Program-made: the position numbers and the translations under genes
Assembly (NCBI GenBank): GCA_038214135.1
Contig: JBBQSD010000045.1
Coordinates: forward strand, 1-41,942
From: JANLSE01 sp038214135
Lineage (GTDB): Bacteria; Chloroflexota; Chloroflexia; Chloroflexales; Roseiflexaceae
Length of the DNA: 41,942 nucleotides
Direction: 5' to 3'
Part shown: one piece after another, positions 34,557 through 41,942 of the stretch
Position numbering within the stretch: position 1 is the stretch's first letter
How the letters are laid out: the number at the start of each line of letters is the position of its first letter
The notes under the pieces: generated by a model
Told to the model about the DNA's origin: nothing
Database searches by the model: none
The model's input: only the letters and a program-made list of their open reading frames with translations

Positions 34557-35690
34557 ATGACTGCACTCGCAAACGATTATGATCCCGGCGTTGGGCTGGT
34601 GGATCGAAAATATGCGACCTGGATCGAGCCACTACAACTTGAGAGCGGTGCTTCATTTGGGCCGATCACGCTCGCATATGAGACCTATGGCAGCCTGAAT
34701 GCGCGGCGCGATAATGCAATCCTGTTGCAGCATGCGCTCTCTGGCGATGCACACGCGGCTGGCCGCCATTCGTGGAATGATCGCAAGCCAGGTTGGTGGG
34801 ATGCCATGGTTGGGCCAGGGCGGGCATTTGATACAGACAAATACTTTGTTATTTGTAGTAATGTGCTTGGTGGCTGCCAGGGTAGTACAGGGCCAGGCAG
34901 TACCAATCCCGCCACTGGCCAGCCATATGGTGCCAACTTTCCAGTGATCACAATTGGGGATATGGTTCGGGCACAGGCACGGCTGCTGGATTGCTTACAC
35001 ATTGAGCAGTTGCATGCGGTTGCTGGCGGCTCGATGGGTGGCTTCCAGGCGCTTGAATGGATGGTTGCCTACCCAGAACGTGTGCGTGGTGCCATACTGA
35101 TTGCGACCTCTGCACGCCATTCGACACAATCGGTTGCCTGGAATGCAATTGGGCGGCGGGCGATTATGAGCGATCCGAACTGGCGTGGTGGCAATTATTA
35201 TGGTCACGAACCGCCAAACGATGGCCTGGCCGTTGCACGCATGATCGGCCATGTGACATACCTCAGCGACATTTCGTTTGAGCAGAAGTTTGGGCGAAAC
35301 TACCAGGGTACGCCAGGGCCACGCTATGAGCTTGAGCCGGAATTTGCGGTTGAGAGCTACCTGGAATATCAGGGGCGCAGCTTCAATGATCGCTTTGATG
35401 CCAATTCGTACCTGTATATCACCAAGGCCATGGACTACTGGGATTTGCCGGGGCAGCATGGCTCGTTGGAAGCCGCGTTTGCTAAAAGCCAGGCGGAGGT
35501 GCTGCTGCTTTCGTTTGATAGTGATTGGCTCTACCCAACATCTGAATCGCAAATGATTGCCGCTGCGCTGCGCCAAGTCGGGCGGGCTGCGACGCATATC
35601 GAACTGCAATCGATTGCTGGCCACGATGCGTTTCTGATCGACTATGCTGAACAGGTGCCATTTGTGCAGGATTTTCTTGATTCGCTCTAG
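34557..35690 (+). CDS. metX: Homoserine O-acetyltransferase
   Basis: The 377-residue alpha/beta hydrolase-fold enzyme moves acetyl from acetyl-CoA to homoserine, feeding MetY. Seen: LAYETYGSLNA, HALSGDAHAAG, NVLGGCQGSTGP, the nucleophile elbow GGSMGG, the acid in SFDSDWLYP and the His in IAGHDAFLIDY. AGAGAGA stands before the ATG. The 144-base gap to metY is filled by repeats; the two are probably one transcript ending at the hairpin after 35690. Confidence 0.95.
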   Translation: MTALANDYDPGVGLVDRKYATWIEPLQLESGASFGPITLAYETYGSLNARRDNAILLQHALSGDAHAAGRHSWNDRKPGWWDAMVGPGRAFDTDKYFVICSNVLGGCQGSTGPGSTNPATGQPYGANFPVITIGDMVRAQARLLDCLHIEQLHAVAGGSMGGFQALEWMVAYPERVRGAILIATSARHSTQSVAWNAIGRRAIMSDPNWRGGNYYGHEPPNDGLAVARMIGHVTYLSDISFEQKFGRNYQGTPGPRYELEPEFAVESYLEYQGRSFNDRFDANSYLYITKAMDYWDLPGQHGSLEAAFAKSQAEVLLLSFDSDWLYPTSESQMIAAALRQVGRAATHIELQSIAGHDAFLIDYAEQVPFVQDFLDSL

Positions 35691-35704
35691 TTTGTAGGCC
35701 TACA

Positions 35705-35766
35705 GAAACACTCAGGGGTGGGTAGTGACACAAATTTCTGCATCTCTACCCACCCCTGAGTGTTTC
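35705..35766. terminator. Strong two-way terminator after metX
   Basis: A perfect 21-bp inverted repeat (35705-35725 with 35746-35766; core CTCAGGGGTGGGTAG) spans a 20-base loop between metX (+) and the NHLP-like peptide gene (-). The outer ends carry short A/T runs, so it can serve both directions. Confidence 0.8.
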
Positions 35767-35783
35767 TTATTTGAAGGACTCTG

Positions 35784-36005
35784 TTATTTGATGAAGCCTG
35801 CGCCACCCGATTTCGAGATGCGGGTGTCGAGTGATGCAGCAAAGCTGGAAAGGCTGCTGCTATCGAGTTTCTCAAGCGCATCCAGCTCTTCTTCGGTCAG
35901 ATCAAAGCCCTTGCAGGCCTGTCGGGCGTTATCGATCAGGGCTTGGCGGAATGCGGAATCGGTTGCTGCGCGGCCAATCACGCGCTCGATTTCGTGTTGC
36001 GACAT
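35784..36005 (-). CDS. NHLP-type (Os1348-like) RiPP-precursor-like small protein
   Basis: The 73-residue protein starts MSQHEIERVIGRAATDSAFR and goes on to a FDLTEEELDALEKL motif, the leader pattern of nitrile-hydratase-like (NHLP) peptides and Os1348-family precursors. The tail after residue 48 is Ser/Gly-rich (SSSLSSFAASLDTRIS, SGGAGFIK), as a core peptide could be. No modifying enzyme, protease or ABC exporter is next to it, so it may be an orphan precursor or a non-RiPP regulator of the same fold. AGGAG precedes the ATG. It overlaps the end of the cyclase gene by 77 bases in another frame, which points to coupled translation. Confidence 0.75.
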   Translation of the reverse strand: MSQHEIERVIGRAATDSAFRQALIDNARQACKGFDLTEEELDALEKLDSSSLSSFAASLDTRISKSGGAGFIK

Positions 36006-39000
36006 GTGGTTGATGCTCCTCTCGATATTTTGGGGCGAGCCGGTTCAGTTCACCATGTGCCCCGATTGTATGGAACGCTTCACGCGCCTGTTGTAAGTAC
36101 GAACGGCCAGCGCTATGGTTTCCGCTTGTGATCAGGGCCTGGCCATATTCGGCCCATGTGCGGGCCAGTTCAAAACGATAGTTGATAGTATTTAATAGCG
36201 CAATGCTCTCTTCAAAGTGCATGATGAAGGGTTGCCGCTGTACAACGGCGATCTGCCCCAACAGGCGGTAAGCGATGCCGCTATCGTGCTTACTGCCAAT
36301 CGTCATGGCTAGTTCGTGCGCTTCGATGGCGGCATTGGCTGCCGTTGCGAAATCGCTAATCCCAATTGCGGATTCGGCCTGGGCGATCAGGCCCTCGGCC
36401 TTGAGCCGCTGGGATTGAATTGTCGCGGCGCGTTCGATCACCTGAAGCGCAGCGCTCGCCGCTTCAGCATAACGCCCAAGCGCAGTATACACCCGTGCGG
36501 TATTGAAGATCGTGTTGGCTTCCTCAAATACACTGCCAAGCGCACAATTGAGTTGCTGTGCTTCGGCATAGGCAACCAGAGCTTCGGCGTAGCGGCCCTG
36601 ATGTGAATAGACAATCCCAAGCGTGTTATAGACCTGCGCCGTGGTATGCTGGGCGTTCATTTGTTTTGATAAATCGAGCGCTTCACGGCAGCGCTGCTCG
36701 GCTTCTGGGTAACGCCCCAGGCTGATCAGGGCATCGGCGGCATTGGTTCCGACTATCATCTGGACGTAGGGTAGTGGCAATTTACGTGCAAGTTGATCGG
36801 CGATTCGATAGTGTTCAAGCGCACGCTCATATTCGCTCTGGAGCTGCCAGAGATACCCAAGGTTGCTATGCGATGCGCTCACACCGGCAAGATTATCGGC
36901 GGCCTCACGAGCGCGCAGGCAATGTTCGAAGTGATACTGGCAGCGTGGGTAATCGCCGCGCATGCCATAGATCCCGCCAAGAATCGAGTGCAGATCCGCC
37001 TCGATCAGTTCATCCCAGCGACTGCGGCCCGTCTGGCGCATGTGGGCCAGCCCTGCCTCACAGGCGGCAATTGCCTGATCATATTCGCCAAGGCGCTGCC
37101 GCACGAGTGCAATATCACAATAGGTGCGTGCGAGCGCCAATGGCGCCAGATCTGGGATTCCCGATCTGGCAATCGTCATGGCGTGGCCGAGCTCTTCGAG
37201 CGCCAGAGCATACTGGCCCTGTTTCTCGTGAATACTGCCGCGCTTGCGATGGGCGCGGCGGGCGATATCGGTAGTGACCTGTGGGGCGGCTATGATTGCT
37301 GCGTGCTGTTCCAGCCCCTCCTCGTAGCGCCCAATTGACTCAAACACCTCGGCGAGTGCATCATGGGCCTCCCATGTGCGCGGGTCGGCTTCATTGGCAA
37401 GGGCTTCGAGCGCCCAGCGATAGTACTGAATTGCTTCCTCGTTGGCATAGTTTTCGCGGGCTGCCTGGCCAGCTTTGAGCAGATATTCAGCCGCTTTATC
37501 GCGCCTATCGCTCAGCCGATAATGATGTGCGAGCAGGCCATAGTAATCATCGAGATCATCGGCATACTGGCGCTCCAGATATTCTCCGATGCGGCCATGC
37601 AGCTCGCGGCGGCGGGCATACAGCATACTCTGGTAGGCGACTTCCTGGATCAGTGCATGGCGGAAGACATGCACCCGTTCTGGTTCGATCCGTTCCAGAA
37701 CGGTCATCTCTTCACTATCGAGCCGGGCAAGCTGGCGAATAAGTGTTTTTTGATCGGCAACCTGGATCGATTGTAGCACGCCAAATGGGATGCGTTGCCC
37801 GATCACCGATGCGACCCGGAGCATACTGCGGCTTACTTCATCCAGCCGATCAATGCGTGAGAGCAGTAGGCCATTCAAACTTTCCGGTAGATTATCCAGC
37901 GACATCATGCCACTATCGGGGAGGTGCGTCGAACGGTGATCCGCGACGGTGCGCAGCAGTTCGGCCAGAAACAGCGGGTTGCCAGATGAACGGGTGATCA
38001 ATTGCTGGACAAGTGTTGCTGGCAGTTCTAAGGCACCAGCCAGATGATCGGCCAGAACGCCACTTTCGGCAGCCGAGAGTTCGTGGAGTTCCAGGACATT
38101 CGCGTTATCACTATTGGCGGTGAATGCTGGTGATCCACGGTGGAGACCGACTAACAGAATCTGGTGATTGGCAACTGAATGTGTGATCCGCCGCCACAGG
38201 TCGATCGAGATTGGATCGGCCCAATGCAGATCCTCAAAGAATACTAGAACCGGGGTTGTTTCAGCGGCACGATGGAGTAATCGTTCGAGCAGATCGAAGC
38301 GGCGCGCCTGGCGCAACTGCGGATCGAGTCCACGGGTCAACCGGTTTTCGGGAATATCGAGCCGGACGAGATCGCCAAGCAGCGGCAGCCATTCTTCTGT
38401 CTCGGGATCGAGATCGCGCAGCCGATTGGCAAGTTTGGCAGTGCGGGTTTCATCATCATCACCAGCGATGATGCCACACAGTGCTTTGAGCCATTCGCCC
38501 CAGGCGGCATAGGGGATACCAGCAGTATAGGAGAAACAGGCCGCCGGGAGCAGGCGCATGCCACGCTGGCGGGCCGTTTCCAGGAATTCGGCTGCTAATC
38601 GTGATTTGCCGACCCCTGCTTCGCCAACGATCCGTAGCGCTCGCCCAGATCCACCTACTGCCAGATCGATCTCGCCAAGCAGCCATGTGAGCTCACGTTC
38701 ACGCCCGATCAGTGGCCCCATATCGTTGACAACTACATCGGGGGTGTCGCGCTCGGCACGCAGGCGGAACAGCCGTAGCGGAGCCGCTTTGCCCTTGAGT
38801 AGCATCGATCCGCGATCATCACAGTGCATGCGTGCAGCAACGGCACGAGCTGCCATCGAACTACACCAGACTTCATCCCAGGCTGCCTTGGACATCACCC
38901 GTGCCGCCACATTCACCGCATCGCCCATCACCGTATACTCTTTACGGGCCGGGCTGCCAACATTACCGGCAAAGGCAGTGCCAAGGTTCAGCCCAATCCG

Positions 39001-40314
39001 CTGGCGCAACTCGATCTCTGCCGATGCCATATTGGTGCCAGCGACGGCTGCGGCAATCGCTCGGTTGACATCGGCAAGCCGATCACGCATGCCAAGGGCC
39101 GCCCGTGCCGCACGCTCTGTATGATCCTCATAGGCTGTTGGAGCGCCAAAAATGGCGACCAATCGGCTGCCCTCATCGGCGATATCGAGCTTATTGACAA
39201 CACCGCCGAATTGTTCGATCACTTCCTGCATTGCGCCAACATAGATCTGTATAATCCGTGCTGCCTGTTCGGCGGGAAGTTGTTCGGCCAATTGCTCAAG
39301 GCCGATCACCTGGGCAAAGATGACCGTTACAGGGCGGAGATCGGCCTCGATCTGTGGGCGCTGCGGATCGGCCAGAATACGGCTGAGTAGCACATCGGGA
39401 ATATAGGCACTCAGCTGATCGAGATCGTTGAGGAGTGCTGGGATAGCATCCTGTGGTTCGGCATAAACCGGCCCTAATTCTGGCGGTGGCAGGCACCGTG
39501 GAGCTTCACCATGCAGGTTCGTGATGCGAGCATACCCAGGTGTGACCTCAACCCCGCTCAGGTCGCTCATCAACCGCGCTCGGGTTCCTGGGCCAACGAC
39601 AACTTCGCCAAGGCTAGCCAGCCCTTCTGCTGTGGCAACGCTATTCACGGTTGTGCCAAGTACGCCATAGTGCAGCGACTCCGGGCTGCCAACGCTGACA
39701 AATCCAACCTGGCCGCTTTCCACACCAATATGCAGATGCATGGGAAAGGAGCCGACATTCGGTACCGTGGTGACATAATCGCGCATGGCTTCCTGAAGGG
39801 CCAGTGCTGCACGGGTGGCGGTATGAGCATGATGATCACTGCTGAAGAACACAAGCAGTGCATCGCCGCCAAAGCTGATCAGATCGCCATTATGGGCTTG
39901 AACAACCTGGATCATTGTCTCGAAGATGGTGTTGAGAAATTCTGTGACCAGTTCGATCCCCTCGCGGCCAAGTGCGCTGAGCCGTTCGGCCAGGGCGGTT
40001 GAGCCAGACAGATCGGCAAACAGGAGTGATCCCTCGATCCAGCGCAGCCAGGGGCTCTGCACCTGTTGATCAAGGAGATAGCGCGTCAGCAGATCGGGCA
40101 GGTAGGTTGTGATTGTGTAGTGGGTTGCGGCAAGGTGAATGAAGGGGCGCAACAACGGACCACCGGCCTGCGGTTCGTCCAAGCCTTCGTACAAATCGGT
40201 TGGCAGATAGCGCTGTAATCGCGATCGTTCGATGGCAATAAGCGTTTCGGGATCAAGATTATTGCGTTGCTGCAAGACGGTGGGCACCAGGCTGCTCCTC
40301 CGGCTGCGCCACAT
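35929..40314 (-). CDS. Tandem adenylate/guanylate cyclase - AAA ATPase - TPR protein
   Basis: The 1461-residue signalling protein has two class III cyclase domains (CHD1 about 95-250; CHD2 about 325-500), an ATPase module (P-loop GEAGVGKS at 564-571; FFEDLHWADP as Walker B), then TPR repeats to the end. CHD1 has both metal-binding Asp (D101 in FADLSGST, D151 in FGGDALLVF) but lacks the Lys and Arg. CHD2 lacks the first Asp (FAQ, Q335) but has Lys375 and N468-x3-R472. So each half lacks what the other has, as in mammalian C1/C2 cyclases. It is soluble. The last ~20 residues run into the small peptide gene. Confidence 0.93.
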   Translation of the reverse strand: MWRSRRSSLVPTVLQQRNNLDPETLIAIERSRLQRYLPTDLYEGLDEPQAGGPLLRPFIHLAATHYTITTYLPDLLTRYLLDQQVQSPWLRWIEGSLLFADLSGSTALAERLSALGREGIELVTEFLNTIFETMIQVVQAHNGDLISFGGDALLVFFSSDHHAHTATRAALALQEAMRDYVTTVPNVGSFPMHLHIGVESGQVGFVSVGSPESLHYGVLGTTVNSVATAEGLASLGEVVVGPGTRARLMSDLSGVEVTPGYARITNLHGEAPRCLPPPELGPVYAEPQDAIPALLNDLDQLSAYIPDVLLSRILADPQRPQIEADLRPVTVIFAQVIGLEQLAEQLPAEQAARIIQIYVGAMQEVIEQFGGVVNKLDIADEGSRLVAIFGAPTAYEDHTERAARAALGMRDRLADVNRAIAAAVAGTNMASAEIELRQRIGLNLGTAFAGNVGSPARKEYTVMGDAVNVAARVMSKAAWDEVWCSSMAARAVAARMHCDDRGSMLLKGKAAPLRLFRLRAERDTPDVVVNDMGPLIGRERELTWLLGEIDLAVGGSGRALRIVGEAGVGKSRLAAEFLETARQRGMRLLPAACFSYTAGIPYAAWGEWLKALCGIIAGDDDETRTAKLANRLRDLDPETEEWLPLLGDLVRLDIPENRLTRGLDPQLRQARRFDLLERLLHRAAETTPVLVFFEDLHWADPISIDLWRRITHSVANHQILLVGLHRGSPAFTANSDNANVLELHELSAAESGVLADHLAGALELPATLVQQLITRSSGNPLFLAELLRTVADHRSTHLPDSGMMSLDNLPESLNGLLLSRIDRLDEVSRSMLRVASVIGQRIPFGVLQSIQVADQKTLIRQLARLDSEEMTVLERIEPERVHVFRHALIQEVAYQSMLYARRRELHGRIGEYLERQYADDLDDYYGLLAHHYRLSDRRDKAAEYLLKAGQAARENYANEEAIQYYRWALEALANEADPRTWEAHDALAEVFESIGRYEEGLEQHAAIIAAPQVTTDIARRAHRKRGSIHEKQGQYALALEELGHAMTIARSGIPDLAPLALARTYCDIALVRQRLGEYDQAIAACEAGLAHMRQTGRSRWDELIEADLHSILGGIYGMRGDYPRCQYHFEHCLRAREAADNLAGVSASHSNLGYLWQLQSEYERALEHYRIADQLARKLPLPYVQMIVGTNAADALISLGRYPEAEQRCREALDLSKQMNAQHTTAQVYNTLGIVYSHQGRYAEALVAYAEAQQLNCALGSVFEEANTIFNTARVYTALGRYAEAASAALQVIERAATIQSQRLKAEGLIAQAESAIGISDFATAANAAIEAHELAMTIGSKHDSGIAYRLLGQIAVVQRQPFIMHFEESIALLNTINYRFELARTWAEYGQALITSGNHSAGRSYLQQAREAFHTIGAHGELNRLAPKYREEHQPHVATRNRARDWPRSNRFRIPPSPDR

Positions 40315-40431
40315 ACGGGCGTCTGTCGTTTGCGCTTGATGTTGGCATTATAGCGCAATCAGCACCGCTCTGGATGACAATTCTATATAACTGCTCGCAA
40401 GTGAGTGTCGAACCGGAGCACGATTCATCCA

Positions 40432-40458
40432 CAGATTGTGCAGATTACGCAGATTTGA
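40432..40458. repeat. CAGATT-based 9-base tandem repeats
   Basis: CAGATTGTG CAGATTACG CAGATTTGA (40432, 40441, 40450) repeat with period 9 in the 156-base gap between the cyclase gene (-) and the end of the GT-C gene (-). The rest of 40315-40470 shows no gene. Confidence 0.65.
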
Positions 40459-40470
40459 TTGATAGTGTAG

Positions 40471-41942
40471 CTATCTGTTCGCTATGCGCTGTTCGATGGT
40501 TGCGCTACCGCCAGGAAACCCGATCACAAATGAACCGGTTCGGATCGCTTGTTCGATGCCATCGCGCTCAACGATCAGCGTGCGGGTGTTCGTCCCGCAG
40601 GCCAGTTGAACAATTGCCTCGACATGCGGCGGTGCTATTGGTGGTTCGACCATGATCATGCGGCGTGGCGATTCAACGGCGCAGATCTCGCCAGCGACAC
40701 GCCATAGGCTGCCGCCTGGGCCGTTCCCAGCAGAAAAACGCCATTCGCGTACCGCTAATTCGCCGGAACACCACCAGAATGCCATGCACCAGCCGATGAT
40801 GATCAGTACACATAAGATTGGAGCTGAACGATGTCCAAGAGTATTGAACCGAGGTGAAGTGGGCGCGTAGTTGCGTTCTAACCAATGGCTGATCATACGA
40901 CTAAGAACTAATGCCATCATGGCGACTGGCAAATACAGGTAGCGCGAATCGGGTGGGGAGGTGAATGGGGCTGTTGGTGCCAGGCTCAGCACAAGCGCAA
41001 GAATTAATGGCGCAAGCCCATTCCGCCAATCCGCAGGCGTCCTGCGTATGCTCATTACCAGGATGCCCAACACAACCAGTGCGACAATTGTGCCAACTGG
41101 CACAAGCCAGAAACTATCGGCGTGTTCGGTTCCAGGGAGTGGTGCAACAATCAATGCCAGGCTGCGCAGCGGATTGGTGATCAACTGTGGCCCAATGCCA
41201 TACAATCCCTCGCGCAGCACGCGATTCTCCTGGCCAACAATATATTGCAGCGCAACAAACGCCAGCGTGATTGCTAGAGGTAGCAGATAGTGCCAGCGTT
41301 GCCGCTCGCGCTTGGTATCCAGCAGGAACATCAATGGCAGCCCGAGAATGGCGCTCTCTTTCGCCAGCATGGCCAGCGCCAATAGTATGGTTGCACCGAT
41401 TGCTGCCCTCACCCCCTGACCCCCTCTCCCAGAACGGGAGAGGGGGAGAATCCATACATGGATTGCCAACAAGATCAGTGACGATCCCAGTAGTTCGCTC
41501 TGAGCCGAGATCCACACAACTGCCTCGAACGGAGCTGGGTGCAGGGCTACGAACGCACTGGCGAACACACAGGCTAGTACCGCACCGCAGGGACGCGATA
41601 TATCGCGTCCGTACAACCTCATCAGGCGCAATGCCAGCAGGCCAACCAGCAGCGCATTCAGCAGATGCAGTGCCAGCGAGACGAGATGGAATCCATAGGG
41701 ATTGAGGCCGAAGAGCTGAACCTGAACCCAGAAAATCACCCAGATCAATGGGCGGTAGAAATGCTGCTGTGCTAGTGGATCGAATGCGTGTTGAAACAGT
41801 TCGGCAGGGGCCAGATCACGAACACTCAACAGCCACTGGTAGTCATCGGCGGCAAAGGCTCGCCCTGGCAAATCGCGGTATGTGTAAAGAGTTAATCCGC
41901 CAATCAGCAGCAGGGCGGCAATCGGCGCGAGGCGCAGAAGGT
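40471..41942 (-). CDS. GT-C/PMT-like membrane glycosyltransferase (5' end outside the window)
   Basis: The reading frame is open to the right edge, so the start lies outside; at least 490 residues are seen. The N-terminal helix (APIAALLLIGGLTLYTYRDL) is followed by AADDYQWL, the acidic motif in the first outside loop typical of GT-C enzymes using lipid-linked sugars. About ten membrane helices follow, with NPYGFHLVSLALHLLNALLV and TSPPDSRYLYLPVAMMALVL. The C-terminal domain is soluble. In a cytoplasmic loop it contains LPLSRSGRGGQGVR, coded by a palindromic repeat element (41406-41448). Confidence 0.8.
   Translation of the reverse strand, partial: LLRLAPIAALLLIGGLTLYTYRDLPGRAFAADDYQWLLSVRDLAPAELFQHAFDPLAQQHFYRPLIWVIFWVQVQLFGLNPYGFHLVSLALHLLNALLVGLLALRLMRLYGRDISRPCGAVLACVFASAFVALHPAPFEAVVWISAQSELLGSSLILLAIHVWILPLSRSGRGGQGVRAAIGATILLALAMLAKESAILGLPLMFLLDTKRERQRWHYLLPLAITLAFVALQYIVGQENRVLREGLYGIGPQLITNPLRSLALIVAPLPGTEHADSFWLVPVGTIVALVVLGILVMSIRRTPADWRNGLAPLILALVLSLAPTAPFTSPPDSRYLYLPVAMMALVLSRMISHWLERNYAPTSPRFNTLGHRSAPILCVLIIIGWCMAFWWCSGELAVREWRFSAGNGPGGSLWRVAGEICAVESPRRMIMVEPPIAPPHVEAIVQLACGTNTRTLIVERDGIEQAIRTGSFVIGFPGGSATIEQRIANR
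41406..41448. repeat. CCCCTCTCCC palindromic repeat, copy 2, inside a coding gene
   Basis: CCCCCTCTCCC (41420-41430) pairs with GGGAGAGGGGG (41436-41446) around AGAAC, preceded by CCCTCACCCCCTGA. It shares its core with 8117-8150. It is read in frame through the GT-C-like gene. Confidence 0.8.

Noticed and set aside
36774..39390. Several plus-strand ORFs of 110-190 residues
   Set aside because: They are antisense to the tandem cyclase/ATPase gene, which has strong domain motifs throughout.

Overview
The window reads as chromosomal DNA of moderate GC from a filamentous-type Chloroflexota (class Chloroflexia is my best guess). I infer this from the overall style of the genes: CHAT/TPR, tandem-cyclase and kelch proteins, DUF4388, a CpXC protein, short heptad-type repeats and CCCCTCTCCC palindromes. 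No single marker proves it. Housekeeping blocks alternate with accessory regulatory genes.

Region by region: 1-190 holds the 5S rRNA end of an rRNA operon and its terminator hairpin. 215-1282 (-) is mannonate dehydratase. 1675-8108 is a putative signalling or stress cassette: a sigma-70-family factor, a zinc-finger anti-sigma-like protein, a TPR-CHAT caspase-like protease, and, head to head with it, a putative zinc metalloprotease. 8117-9550 is an IS200/IS605-type tnpB relic broken by one missing base. 9653-17237 carries a small Cys/His protein, a CpXC protein, a beta-propeller lipoprotein, a LuxR-HTH/TM/kelch fusion, and a GT-C-like membrane protein overlapping a DUF4388 gene. 17375-24588 is the complete F1Fo ATP synthase operon atpBEFHAGDC with two promoter candidates. 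It is followed by mreB, a DUF402 gene and a metallophosphoesterase lipoprotein. 28135-32651 contains an alpha/beta hydrolase (-), selD with an in-frame UGA (selenocysteine) codon, and the (-) operon ATP-grasp / alpha-E / transglutaminase. 32817-35690 is a SAM-I riboswitch-controlled metY-metX pair. The rest is a small NHLP/RiPP-precursor-like peptide gene, a 1461-residue tandem cyclase/ATPase/TPR protein, and a GT-C-like membrane protein that runs off the right edge.

How they work together: metY and metX make homocysteine from homoserine via O-acetylhomoserine, under SAM feedback. The atp genes encode the whole ATP synthase. The ATP-grasp/alpha-E/transglutaminase trio is a known conserved association of uncertain product. 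The most suggestive new arrangement is sigma + zinc-finger protein + TPR-CHAT + metalloprotease: a proteolytic switch acting on a sigma factor would be analogous to the TPR-CHAT/sigma logic of type III-E CRISPR systems, but no CRISPR array or cas gene is present here. The most clear-cut hidden gene feature is the Sec codon of selD, which a standard ORF call truncates.
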